A DNA stretch of 64,000 nucleotides from Algorimicrobium echini (GTDB lineage: Bacteria > Bacteroidota > Bacteroidia > Flavobacteriales > Flavobacteriaceae). The DNA is taken from NCBI RefSeq assembly GCF_900115185.1, contig NZ_FOVN01000003.1, positions 227,299 through 291,298 on the forward strand. Reading direction: 5' to 3'. A program made the translations under genes and the position numbers. Of this stretch, positions 19,247 through 27,859 are shown piece after piece. Within the stretch, counting starts at the first letter, position 1. Each line of letters starts with the position of its first letter. The notes under the pieces are model-generated. The model saw nothing but the letters and a program-made list of their open reading frames with translations. It searched no databases and was not told the DNA's origin.

Positions 19247-19855
19247 TTACAAGTCACTTATTTTATGAACAAACAAGGCGTTTAGCTCTAATATTTCTTC
19301 AAGATTAGCACGTTTCATACGTTTGCTTACGGCTTCTTGATTAATACCAATTATTTGAGCCAAATCGCTTTGAATTTTAGTGGGATTTTCAATATGTGTT
19401 TTTACAATTTCTGCCGAACTTACCGTCCAATTATCCATACTAATTAGCGCTAATTTAAAGTATAAATTTAGGTCTCTATTTAAAATAGCATTTGGTGTTT
19501 TTACCTTTAAATTAACTTTATCTTTCTTTAGGTTTTCTAATGTTTCACCTGAAAACTGAAAGGCTTCTCCATTGGACTCGGTAACACGCTCTCCTTGGTA
19601 CTCTTTAGTTCCAATTCCAATGGCTAAACGTACATCTAAACCTTTGATTTCTTTAATACACGCTTTTAAGTAAACAGCATGTAAAAAGCTGTTTTGAGGT
19701 TTCTTTATTTCAATTTGAAAACTATCGCCTCTATACACTTCCCATAACTGTGTATTGGGCTCCAAAAAGGTAAGTGCTTTTTTTAAAAGTGGTAACCATA
19801 TTGTTGGTTTTACGTTTTTAGAGTTTATGATATCTCCTGTAACTACGCTAGTCAT
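19247..19855 (-). CDS. SatD family protein
   Basis: 202 residues. It opens MTSVVTGDIINSK, the SatD signature, then WEVYRGDSFQIEI near residue 40 and ACIKEIKGLDVRLAIGIG. The C-terminal ~60 residues contain a helix-turn-helix (SDLAQIIGINQEAVSKRMKRA), so it may bind DNA. SatD was named from an acid-tolerance locus of Streptococcus mutans; its biochemistry is not settled. It is co-transcribed with the DUF3307 gene. A cluster of GAATA/TATTC repeats lies just upstream and could be its operator. Confidence 0.85.
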   Translation of the reverse strand: MTSVVTGDIINSKNVKPTIWLPLLKKALTFLEPNTQLWEVYRGDSFQIEIKKPQNSFLHAVYLKACIKEIKGLDVRLAIGIGTKEYQGERVTESNGEAFQFSGETLENLKKDKVNLKVKTPNAILNRDLNLYFKLALISMDNWTVSSAEIVKTHIENPTKIQSDLAQIIGINQEAVSKRMKRANLEEILELNALFVHKISDL

Positions 19856-19890
19856 AAAAATAAATGCTTTAACTATATGCCTTTATTCAC

Positions 19891-19965
19891 GAATAATTTA
19901 AAATATTCTATAATTAAGGAATAATTATTATTATTCCATTTTAAAGGAATAATCAAATATCGAAT
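19891..19965 (-). promoter_or_regulatory. cluster of GGAATAAT repeats upstream of satD, candidate operator
   Basis: A perfect inverted repeat GGAATAAT (19918-19925) / ATTATTCC (19930-19937) with a 4-base spacer, a third direct GGAATAAT at 19946-19953, and an imperfect palindrome GAATAATTTAAAATATTC at 19891-19908. They lie 35-110 bases before the satD start in an otherwise empty 181-base gap. Regulatory use is an inference. Confidence 0.4.
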
Positions 19966-20036
19966 ATTTTATTGAGATATCCAAATGCTTGGTAATCAAA
20001 ACCTATCTTAAAAGATGATTAGTTATATAAGTTAGA

Positions 20037-20582
20037 TTACAAATCAATTTTAATATTATAATCGGCTAATTCATTCATGTAATTTTCCAAAACAAAATCT
20101 TGGCTATTAAACTCAATATGTCTGTTACGCTTGGTTTTATTGCGTTTTATAGCTTTTAAAAACCGTTTAACTTCTTCTTCAGAATTTAAAATTAAACCAG
20201 GTACTTGAGCCGATTTTCCCGAATCATCTTTTGCAACCATGGTAAAATAGGATGAATTACAATGTTTAATCATACCTGTCTTAATATTTTCAGCTTCTAC
20301 CCGGATACCAACCACCATGGAGGTATTTCCAACATAATTAATGGAAGCTTTTAAGGTTACAATTTCACCTATTTCTATGGGTTGAAGAAAATTAACCGTA
20401 TCAACAGAAGCGGTAACACAGTAGTGTTTAGAATGTTTTGCAGCACAAGCAAAGGCTATCTGATCCATAAGGTTTAGCATATAGCCACCATGAATTTTAC
20501 CGCCAAAATTGGAATGTGACGGTTGCATTAATTCGGCTATACTAGTACGGGAACTTGCAACGGTTTTAAATGTTTTTTCCAT
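20037..20582 (-). CDS. acyl-CoA thioesterase (hotdog fold, YciA-like)
   Basis: 181 residues from the ATG at 20582 (MEKTFKTVASSRTS). The hotdog signature is clear: NFGGKIHGGYMLNLMDQIAFACAAKH holds the HGG turn and central helix with a catalytic Asp near residue 36. The family hydrolyses fatty acyl-CoA in the cytoplasm. The C-terminal ~60 residues are basic and outside the core. The upstream small gene's TAA is followed by one base and this ATG, so they are coupled. Ten more codons upstream would overlap that gene and are rejected. Confidence 0.92.
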   Translation of the reverse strand: MEKTFKTVASSRTSIAELMQPSHSNFGGKIHGGYMLNLMDQIAFACAAKHSKHYCVTASVDTVNFLQPIEIGEIVTLKASINYVGNTSMVVGIRVEAENIKTGMIKHCNSSYFTMVAKDDSGKSAQVPGLILNSEEEVKRFLKAIKRNKTKRNRHIEFNSQDFVLENYMNELADYNIKIDL

Positions 20583-20583
20583 T

Positions 20584-20952
20584 TTAAAAACGCCTGTTAT
20601 TACGTTCAACATCCTCTACAACTTTGGTGATAAAGTATTTGGTGTCACCCAGCCAAAATAATTTTTTGTAGCGCTCAAAATAATGTAATTTCACATATTT
20701 GCCCTGTAGATCTTTTAAATCTTGAATAACTTGTTTTTCGCTATCTTCTACAGAGAATTCAAATAACTGTGCTTCTGAAACCCCTTGACTTATTTCGCCT
20801 TCCCAAGTTTTTATAATAACGCCCTTACTACTAAATTTAACAAGTTCGCCAGCACGAATACCTTCACTATAGGTAGCAAAATAGATAAAACAGCCATAAC
20901 CAATTATGACTAGCACTAATGCGACAATTAATTTGGTTAATATATTTTTCAT
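20584..20952 (-). CDS. small membrane-anchored protein of unknown function
   Basis: 122 residues. One membrane helix (about 7-27) then a conserved segment TYSEGIRAGELVKFSSKGVIIKTWEGEISQG, and a closing KLHYFERYKKLFWLGDTKYFITKV. I recall homologues in many Bacteroidota, some carrying the misleading label 6-phosphogluconate dehydrogenase; nothing here resembles that enzyme (no Rossmann motif, far too short). It lies in a run of rmuC, this gene and the thioesterase, all on one strand with gaps of 17 and 1 bases. Confidence 0.8.
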   Translation of the reverse strand: MKNILTKLIVALVLVIIGYGCFIYFATYSEGIRAGELVKFSSKGVIIKTWEGEISQGVSEAQLFEFSVEDSEKQVIQDLKDLQGKYVKLHYFERYKKLFWLGDTKYFITKVVEDVERNNRRF

Positions 20953-20969
20953 AGTATGTTTTTTATAAT

Positions 20970-22364
20970 TTATTCGTCATCGTCTGACAGTTCTGCTCTT
21001 TTTAAAATGGCTTCTGGTAAAGCTTTTTTGGCTTTGGCACCCATTTTCTTTAGTTTTTCTACACGTCCAATAATATTCCCTTTACCGGCTACTAATTTAT
21101 TCATGGCTGAAGAATAATCTGATTTTGCTGCATCTATTTTTTTGCCTACACTTGTTAAATCTATTACTAATCCTTCAAACTTATCATAAAGTGCACCAGC
21201 CTGTTTAGCAATTTCTAAAGCATTGCGCTGTTGTTTTTCATTGTTCCACATGGTATCAATGGTACGTAATGTAGCTAATAACGTGGCAGGTGTAACAATA
21301 ACAATGTTTTTTTCGAAAGCTTTGTTATAAAGCGAGTTATCTTCATTTATAGCAACCGCAAAGGCAGGCTCAATTGGGATAAACATGAGCACGAAATCGG
21401 GAGATTCTATATCATATAAATCTTCATATTTTTTATCAGAAAGCTGATCCACATGCTTTTTAATAGAATTCACGTGTGCTTTTAACCACATTGGTCTATC
21501 AGTATCTTCAGCATTTACTAAACGCTCATAGTCGGTTAAGGATACCTTACTATCAATTATCATTCGTTTGTTATCGGGTAGATGCAGTACAACATCAGGT
21601 AGAACCCGTGAGCCATCTTCACGCGTAAAACTTTGCTGAACAAAATACTCGCGGTCTTTTTCCAAACCAGATTTTTCTAAAACACGCTCCAACACCAATT
21701 CGCCCCAATTTCCTTGCATTTTACTGTCGCCTTTTAAAGCTCTAGTTAGGTTTGTAGCTTCTTTAGTCATTTGCTGGTTTAAATCTTTTAAGCCTAAAAG
21801 CTGTTCTTTTAATGCCGAATGCATGCTAATGCTTTCTTTTTGGGTGTCTTCTACTTTTTTCTCGAAAATCTGAATTTTTTCTTGTAAAGGGTTTAGTATT
21901 TGCTTGATGTTTTCTTTATTCTGAAGGGTGAATTTTTCACTTTTCTCATCTAAAATTTTGGTGGCTAATAGCTCAAAATCTTTACGTAATTGTTCTTGTT
22001 GGTGTACTAACTCTTCATCTCGTTTTAAAAGTTGTTGCTCCAAGTTTTCGTATTCTGAATTGCGTCGTGCTAATTCAGAATTTAGAAGTTCTTTTTCCTT
22101 TCTAATGTCATCTCTATCAATTTCAATTTTGGATAGGAGTTCTTTTAAATCCGTTGTTTGTTGATTAAAATAGGATTGTTGTTTTTGGGTTTCTTCATCA
22201 AAAGACACCTTTAAATTAGATAGCTGTTGTTGCAAATTAGTGTTTCGCTCCTCAAGAGTGCTTGTTTCGCTTTTGTTTTTAAGTTTGGAAATAGTGAGTC
22301 CAATATAAGCACCTATAGCACCCGAAAAAATAATAGCAATAATGAGAATAAGGCTGTCGTTCAT
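20970..22364 (-). CDS. rmuC: DNA recombination protein RmuC
   Basis: 464 residues. An N-terminal membrane helix (5-24) is followed by a long coiled coil (about 30-200), then the RmuC domain with GNWGELVLERVLEKSGL, LPDVVLHLPDNKRMIIDSKVSL and a PD-(D/E)xK-like nuclease core (IDSKVS). RmuC limits inversions at inverted repeats in E. coli. That is notable here because the window holds a long inverted-repeat array. It probably heads the operon with the small membrane protein and the thioesterase. Confidence 0.95.
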   Translation of the reverse strand: MNDSLILIIAIIFSGAIGAYIGLTISKLKNKSETSTLEERNTNLQQQLSNLKVSFDEETQKQQSYFNQQTTDLKELLSKIEIDRDDIRKEKELLNSELARRNSEYENLEQQLLKRDEELVHQQEQLRKDFELLATKILDEKSEKFTLQNKENIKQILNPLQEKIQIFEKKVEDTQKESISMHSALKEQLLGLKDLNQQMTKEATNLTRALKGDSKMQGNWGELVLERVLEKSGLEKDREYFVQQSFTREDGSRVLPDVVLHLPDNKRMIIDSKVSLTDYERLVNAEDTDRPMWLKAHVNSIKKHVDQLSDKKYEDLYDIESPDFVLMFIPIEPAFAVAINEDNSLYNKAFEKNIVIVTPATLLATLRTIDTMWNNEKQQRNALEIAKQAGALYDKFEGLVIDLTSVGKKIDAAKSDYSSAMNKLVAGKGNIIGRVEKLKKMGAKAKKALPEAILKRAELSDDDE

Positions 22365-22474
22365 TTTAAAAAAGAGAATTTTATCAAAGATAATTTTTTT
22401 AGTTGGAAGTTATAAAATTACTTATGTGAAGTTTTTTGAATACCTATGGAAACTAAACAAAGTATTTTTGCGCT

Positions 22475-23269
22475 TTACTTAATAATTTTGAAACTTCCTG
22501 AATGATTATCAAAAGCAATTAAATCTTTAGGGAAAAGGGTTTCAAAAACACCTTTTGAAATAAGATTGCAAGGCGTATCGGTTATAACTGTGTTGTCTGT
22601 CATGACCACCATAGTGTCACACAACTGAATAGCTAAATCTATTTCATGCGAAGAAAACAGAATGGTTTTATGGGTTTCTTTAACCAACTTTTGAAGCAAT
22701 TTTAAAATATACGCTTTATGATACATATCCAAATGCGTAGTGGGTTCATCCAGAATAATTAAATCGGTATCTTGAGCTAAAGCACGTGCAATCATGACTT
22801 TTTGTAATTGTCCATCACTTAATTCAAAACACTTTTTGTCTTTTAATGCTTCAATATTTGTTTGGTTCAAAGCCCGATTGACGACCTCTAAATCATTAGC
22901 AGATAAATTCCCAACCCAATTGGTATACGGCTGTCTGCCTAGAGCAACTAATTCAAAAACAGATAAATTTTTAGAGGCAATTTTTTCAGTTAATACCAAA
23001 CTCATAGTTTTAGCTAAATCGGTATTTGAGTAGGTCTCTAAATTTTCCCCTTTCAGCAATACATTTCCCGATAACTTATCTTGCACATTGGTAAGTGTCC
23101 GTAACAGTGTAGACTTGCCAATACCATTAGCACCAACCAAACCTACTAATTGCCCTTTTTGTAACACCATATTAATATGGGAGGTAACAATAGTATTTGC
23201 TTTTTTAGAAGCATAACCGATGGAGAGGTTTTCCGTTTTAAGAATGGTATGTTGATTTGTTTTAGTCAC
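22475..23269 (-). CDS. btuD: cobalamin ABC transporter ATP-binding protein
   Basis: 264 residues starting at a GTG (23269). Walker A GANGIGKST near residue 42, signature LSDGQLQKVMIARAL, Walker B LIILDEPTTHLD and a downstream His switch (FSSHEIDL) place it in the FecE/BtuD type II import ATPases. The permease and binding protein lie upstream on the same strand. Vitamin B12 as the substrate is inferred from the riboswitch-controlled receptor next door; iron-siderophore ATPases look alike. The 73-base gap to the permease gene allows co-transcription. Confidence 0.88.
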   Translation of the reverse strand: MTKTNQHTILKTENLSIGYASKKANTIVTSHINMVLQKGQLVGLVGANGIGKSTLLRTLTNVQDKLSGNVLLKGENLETYSNTDLAKTMSLVLTEKIASKNLSVFELVALGRQPYTNWVGNLSANDLEVVNRALNQTNIEALKDKKCFELSDGQLQKVMIARALAQDTDLIILDEPTTHLDMYHKAYILKLLQKLVKETHKTILFSSHEIDLAIQLCDTMVVMTDNTVITDTPCNLISKGVFETLFPKDLIAFDNHSGSFKIIK

Positions 23270-23342
23270 TAATACTTAATTTCTGTTTTTTAGTGTTCTT
23301 CACAAGGCTTTGAATGGCAAATGAAGTGTACACTTATCTATT

Positions 23343-24365
23343 TTAAAATAACATTTTACGTTTACGTACCAATAACCAAATTACCACAGGAGCACCAAAT
23401 AACGACGTAATCGCGTTGATTGGTAAGGTATAATCACTAGTTGGTAATTGCGCAATGCTATCGCAAATAAGCATAATGATAGCACCAAACAAAAATACGG
23501 CTGGAATTAATATTTTATGGTTAGACGTTGTAAAAACTTGTCGAGTTATATGAGGAATGGCTAAACCTATAAAAGCAATAGGTCCTGCAAAAGCAGTTAT
23601 CGTGCCAGCTAATAAGCTGGTGGCAACAATAATAATGAGGCGCGTTTGTTTGATGTTTAGTCCGAGACTTTTTGCATAATTTTCACCTAATAAAAGTGAG
23701 TTTAAACCTTTAATTGAGAAAATGCTTAATAGCATACCAAGACTATAAACCAAAAAGAAAATACCCAATTCCTGCCAAGATAAATTACCCAAGCTTCCAA
23801 AACCCCAGAAAATATATTGCTGTAATTGTTCAGCGCTACTAAAGTAGGAGAGGACGCTTACAACAGCAGCTGTAATACTACCAAACATAAGTCCAATTAT
23901 AAGAATTGCCATGGTATCTCTCACTTTTGAAGAAACAACTAAAACAGCTGATAATACTAGGAAACTCCCCAAACTAGCTGCAATAATAATACTCCATTTG
24001 GATACAAAAATAGAGGCAAAAGCGCCACTAAAAATACCAGCACCTAAAATAACGAGCGCAACACCTAAACTGGCACCAGAACTAATCCCTAAAACAAAAG
24101 GACCTGCTAAAGGATTTCTAAAAAGTGTTTGCATTAATAATCCAGAAATACCTAAACCAGAACCCACTAAAACCGCTGTAAATGCTTTTGGCAAACGGTA
24201 TTCCTTAATAATATAAGGCCAAGATTCATGCTCTAAAGTACCAATAAAACTTTCAAAAATAGCTCCCAATGGAATAGGCACTGAACCTAAACTGATATTT
24301 ACTAAAAAGCAAATAATCAAAACTATTATAAGTAAAATGAAAGCGTATGTATAATTGATGTTCAT
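23343..24365 (-). CDS. btuC: cobalamin ABC transporter permease (FecCD family)
   Basis: 340 residues with about ten membrane helices of the FecCD/BtuC fold. Recognisable motifs are EYRLPKAFTAVLVGSGLGISGLLMQTLFRNPLA, PFVLGISSGASLG and the coupling region GPIAFIGLAIPHITR. It works as a homodimer in the inner membrane with two copies of the ATPase. It lies 35 bases after the binding-protein gene. The B12 assignment rests on genome context. Confidence 0.9.
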   Translation of the reverse strand: MNINYTYAFILLIIVLIICFLVNISLGSVPIPLGAIFESFIGTLEHESWPYIIKEYRLPKAFTAVLVGSGLGISGLLMQTLFRNPLAGPFVLGISSGASLGVALVILGAGIFSGAFASIFVSKWSIIIAASLGSFLVLSAVLVVSSKVRDTMAILIIGLMFGSITAAVVSVLSYFSSAEQLQQYIFWGFGSLGNLSWQELGIFFLVYSLGMLLSIFSIKGLNSLLLGENYAKSLGLNIKQTRLIIIVATSLLAGTITAFAGPIAFIGLAIPHITRQVFTTSNHKILIPAVFLFGAIIMLICDSIAQLPTSDYTLPINAITSLFGAPVVIWLLVRKRKMLF

Positions 24366-24400
24366 AAAGGATTAAAAACCTAATTCGTGCAAATATCGGT

Positions 24401-25558
24401 TTATTCTAACCGTTTAAAAAACTGTAATTCATAATTTTCGAGTAATTCAGGATGTGTTATTTTCACCAAATCTTTTAACACCAAATCTGGTCTAGCTGTG
24501 CCTATTTCGTAATAGGTAACACCACCCGTTTTTCCAGCTGTATTAACAAAAGAATAAATATTTTTATTTTTAAAAGCTTCAAATTGTGTGTAGTGCACAT
24601 TGGCTTTCTCTAAAGCGTTTAATGAGTTGTAATAGGAAGGACTAATCCAAACATCAGCATCTTTGGCTTTATCAAAAACAACTTCAAAATTTAAAGCTAA
24701 ACTGCCTTTGCTTTCTGAATTTGCCCATAAATAGTTTACGTTGGCATCTTTTAAAAGTTGGGCCTCTGGACTTGTTCCGCTTGGCAGATACCAAATATCT
24801 TTATGCATAGCACCACTTAAAACGCGTGGTTTGTTAGCGGCATTTTTAGCTAGTTTTTTAGCTTCTAAATAATCGGTCTCAATACTTTTAAAAATGGTTT
24901 CAGCTTGGGCGCTTTTATTATAAAGCGCGCCAAAAAACTTAACCCATTCCGCTTTAGCAAGGGGTGAAGTTTCTACCCAATCACCATTATAAACAACAGG
25001 GATTCCTGACTTTCTAATGGTTTCAAAACTTTTGTTATTTCCATCAATACCGAAGCCAATAACCACACTTGGGTTTAGTTCTAATAAAACTTCGGTATTA
25101 AGACCCTCGTTTTTACCAAGTTCCCTAACAGCACCGGAATCAATTAATTTTCGTGTTTTTTCGGAAGAAATATAGTCTGTTCCAGGAAATCCTATTAAGG
25201 TGTTTTCAACTTCTAATAATTCCAATGCAGGAATATGAGTTGTTGATGTAACTACCATTTTTTCAACAGGAATAGTAATAATACCATCGTAATCATTTTT
25301 GTTAAATGTACTCACAGCAGCTTGCGTTTTTGTGAGTAAAAGATAGCGGTAGTTTTTATCGGAATCTGGCCAAGGGTTGTTTATGGTTAGCAGTGAGTAA
25401 TTTTCATAATTAGTAATAGCAAAACCTGTGGCATAATCAATTTTCACGGATGATTTGCTGCCTTCTGGTAGGTTGTTTTCTTGCTTGGATTTATCTTGAC
25501 AATTCCAGAAAAATAAACTCACTAAAAGTGTAATAAAAACTATCTTTTTATGTAACAT
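24401..25558 (-). CDS. btuF: cobalamin-binding lipoprotein of ABC transporter
   Basis: 385 residues. Lipoprotein signal peptide (LLVSLFFWNC, Cys about 20). The body has the two-lobe class III binding-protein pattern with the family phrases VVIGFG, NPSVVIGF and DVWISPSYYNSL, and a backbone helix between lobes. It would hand B12 from the outer-membrane receptor to the permease. The protein is about 120 residues longer than E. coli BtuF (266), with an N-terminal extension of about 90 residues. First gene of the btuFCD operon; no room for a riboswitch is left before it. Confidence 0.87.
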   Translation of the reverse strand: MLHKKIVFITLLVSLFFWNCQDKSKQENNLPEGSKSSVKIDYATGFAITNYENYSLLTINNPWPDSDKNYRYLLLTKTQAAVSTFNKNDYDGIITIPVEKMVVTSTTHIPALELLEVENTLIGFPGTDYISSEKTRKLIDSGAVRELGKNEGLNTEVLLELNPSVVIGFGIDGNNKSFETIRKSGIPVVYNGDWVETSPLAKAEWVKFFGALYNKSAQAETIFKSIETDYLEAKKLAKNAANKPRVLSGAMHKDIWYLPSGTSPEAQLLKDANVNYLWANSESKGSLALNFEVVFDKAKDADVWISPSYYNSLNALEKANVHYTQFEAFKNKNIYSFVNTAGKTGGVTYYEIGTARPDLVLKDLVKITHPELLENYELQFFKRLE

Positions 25559-25611
25559 TTGTAACGTTTAACCGATTAAAAATCACGTAAATTTATAGAA
25601 AATTTTTAACT

Positions 25612-25719
25612 ATGCGTGACGGTTCAAATGTAACATTATATATAGTAGCTGGTGTTATTATATTTCATTTTTTAGCAGGTTTTATTTATTTACTTTATAA
25701 AATGAATAAGAAAAAATAA
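25612..25719 (+). CDS. 35-residue single-helix membrane protein
   Basis: An ATG at 25612 opens 35 codons ending with TAA at 25717. The product is MRDGSNVTLYIVAGVIIFHF, then LAGFIYLLYKMNKKK: a polar N-terminus, one membrane helix (about 8-29) and a positively charged tail, so N-out/C-in or the reverse by the positive-inside rule gives a cytoplasmic C-terminus. It lies between the divergent btuF gene and the riboswitch of btuB. The coherent membrane-protein design in a short frame is the evidence; there is no homologue I can name. It may be a chance frame. Confidence 0.5.
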   Translation: MRDGSNVTLYIVAGVIIFHFLAGFIYLLYKMNKKK

Positions 25720-25749
25720 ACTTCCTGTTACTTATCTCAAAAGAATAAT

Positions 25750-25757
25750 TACTTTTG
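25750..25757 (+). promoter_or_regulatory. -7 promoter box of btuB transcript
   Basis: TACTTTTG matches TAnnTTTG. Transcription would start about six bases on, just before the riboswitch. The -33 TTG is not evident. Confidence 0.5.
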
Positions 25758-25764
25758 CCTTGAA

Positions 25765-25970
25765 TTTGGTTTGATGGTAAATCAGCATTTTTTTAAGACA
25801 GCTTATTGTTGATAAAAACGCACGATTACATCAATTAAAAGGGAATCTGGTTAAAATCCAGAACTGTTCCCGCAACTGTAAGCTATAAAGCTTCATGTTT
25901 CACTTCAAGTCACTGTTCAAATTGAATGGGAAGACCAACATGAAGACGCAAGTCAGGAGACCTGCCAATT
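25765..25970 (+). promoter_or_regulatory. cobalamin (adenosylcobalamin) riboswitch
   Basis: The conserved core is unmistakable: AAAAGGGAATCTGG at 25837-25850 with matching TCCAGA, then CTGTTCCCGCAACTGTAAGC at 25864-25883, and the B12 box AGTCAGGAGACCTGCC at 25951-25966. TTGATGGTAAATC (25771-25783) pairs with GATTACATCAA (25824-25834) as the outer stem. After the box, 48 bases lead to the btuB start, with a weak hairpin (AAGCTTT / AAAGGCTT) over the start region and no terminator. That suggests control of translation. Binding of B12 should shut off receptor production. Confidence 0.97.
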
Positions 25971-26017
25971 TCATAACCTTAAAAACAAAAAGCTTTCGGG
26001 TAAAAGGCTTCATGGAT

Positions 26018-27856
26018 ATGAAACGGCATATAATTTTTATTTTTCTAGTTAGTATTACCACTGGTGCATGGTCTCAATCAGCTTTAGATTCCTTACAGCA
26101 ATTGGATGAAGTGATTTTAAAAACGGATATGGGTTTAAATCGCTTTTCTCAAACTCAAAAAACCGAACAACTTTCCGATACAATTTTAACACGAAGTGCT
26201 GCGTCTTTAACAGATGTCTTAAATTATAATTCGCTTATTTATTTTAAGGAGAATGGCTTGGGTATGGTATCTTCAGCTTCATTCAGAGGAACAACGGCAC
26301 AACAAACTGCTGTAGTTTGGAATGGTATAAATATCAATTCGCAGTTTAATGGTCAAACCGACTTTAATACCATCAATATTAGAAATTTTGATAATATAAC
26401 AGTTAGGAGCGGAGGCGGAAGTGTGCTTTATGGTAGTGGTGCTATAGGTGGAACCATTCACCTTAATAATCAGTTGAGATTTAATCAGGGTTTTAAAAAT
26501 AGTCTGTTTTTACGGTACGGAAGTTTCAATACGTGGGATGGTAGTTTTAAATCGGGTATGTCTTCAGATAAATTTGCCGTTAATTTTGAAATGAGTCGTA
26601 CCAATTCCGAAAACGATTATGACTTTGTAGATTCTGAAAAACAGAATACTAACGGTAACTATTACAATCAAAGCATTTCAGCAAATGTGGCGTACAAAAT
26701 CAATGCAAAAAACACCTTAAAATTATATAGTTATTTATATGATGGTGAACGGCATTTTTCGCAAATATTTGCTTCCGAAACGCCTACAAAATATCAAGAT
26801 TATAACACCCGGAATTTAATGGAGTGGGTTGGTTTATACAATCAATTTACATCGCGATTAAAGTTGGCCTACATAACGGAGGATTATAATTATTTTGCAA
26901 ACATAAACAAGGAAAATTCAACAGGAGCTGAAGCCAAGACCATTATTTTAAAACATGATTTGGCTTTTAAAGTGCATAAAAACCTGCTACTTAATTCGGT
27001 TATTGATGTGACGCAAACAACAGCTGAAGGGGCTTCAATAGAAAATGAATCGCGTACCATAACATCTTTAAATTTACTTTTAAAACACAACATTACTTCC
27101 AGATTGTTGTACGAAGTATCGTTCAGAAAAGAACTCACGGAAAATTACAAAACCCCATTTTTATTTCATGTTGGTGTGAATTATACACCATTTGAGTTTT
27201 ATACGATGACTTTGAATGGTTCTCGAAATTTTCGGATGCCAACTTTTAACGATTTGTATTGGGAGGGTAGTGGTAATACGGAATTAAACCCTGAAGATTC
27301 TTATCAGGTAGAAATGGGACACGCGTTTCAATATAAAGGCATCTCATTGTCCGTAACGGGCTATTATAATGATATTCAAGATATGATTCGTTGGGTACCA
27401 ACAGCCTCCTCATGGAAACCTATTAATACCGATCATGTAAAAACCTACGGTTTAGAAACCAAACTGGCTATTAAACAGCAATTTCAGAATCATCATTTTT
27501 TAATTGAAGCCACTTATGGTTATACAATTTCGGAAAATCAGCAAACAAAAAAGCAGCTTATTTATGTTCCCAATCATAAAGCTGCGGGTTATTTTAATTA
27601 CACATTTAAGAGGGTGTCCACATATTACCAACTACTATATGTTGGAGACGTTTTTACCTTATCAGATAACAACCCAAAATATACGCTTGATGCTTATACA
27701 GTTTCCAATATTGGTGCTGAATATGCGTTGGGTGCAACCAAACAATATAGGTTTGGTATACAACTTAAAAATCTATTTAACGAAAACTACCAGAGCGTGG
27801 CAAACCGCTATATGCCTGGCATTAACTATAATTTTTATTTTAACCTCAATTTTTAA
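26018..27856 (+). CDS. btuB: TonB-dependent cobalamin receptor
   Basis: 612 residues from the ATG at 26018; a second ATG six bases earlier is an equal alternative. Signal peptide 1-18 (TTGAWS|Q). A TonB box-like stretch LDEVILKT leads a plug domain (SLTDVLNYNS, SFRGTTAQQTAVVWNGI) with a 22-strand barrel behind it, ending in aromatic FYFNLNF. It moves B12 across the outer membrane using the TonB-ExbBD system. The cobalamin riboswitch directly upstream gives the substrate. Longer frames would begin inside the riboswitch and are rejected. At ~612 residues it is close to E. coli BtuB (614). Confidence 0.94.
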   Translation: MKRHIIFIFLVSITTGAWSQSALDSLQQLDEVILKTDMGLNRFSQTQKTEQLSDTILTRSAASLTDVLNYNSLIYFKENGLGMVSSASFRGTTAQQTAVVWNGININSQFNGQTDFNTINIRNFDNITVRSGGGSVLYGSGAIGGTIHLNNQLRFNQGFKNSLFLRYGSFNTWDGSFKSGMSSDKFAVNFEMSRTNSENDYDFVDSEKQNTNGNYYNQSISANVAYKINAKNTLKLYSYLYDGERHFSQIFASETPTKYQDYNTRNLMEWVGLYNQFTSRLKLAYITEDYNYFANINKENSTGAEAKTIILKHDLAFKVHKNLLLNSVIDVTQTTAEGASIENESRTITSLNLLLKHNITSRLLYEVSFRKELTENYKTPFLFHVGVNYTPFEFYTMTLNGSRNFRMPTFNDLYWEGSGNTELNPEDSYQVEMGHAFQYKGISLSVTGYYNDIQDMIRWVPTASSWKPINTDHVKTYGLETKLAIKQQFQNHHFLIEATYGYTISENQQTKKQLIYVPNHKAAGYFNYTFKRVSTYYQLLYVGDVFTLSDNNPKYTLDAYTVSNIGAEYALGATKQYRFGIQLKNLFNENYQSVANRYMPGINYNFYFNLNF

Positions 27857-27859
27857 ACT

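Noticed and set aside
20584..20952. 6-phosphogluconate dehydrogenase
   Set aside because: The name is used for such homologues, but the 122-residue protein has a membrane helix and no enzyme motif.
25895..26011. Longer N-terminus of btuB
   Set aside because: The 39 extra codons lie within the riboswitch and destroy the signal peptide.
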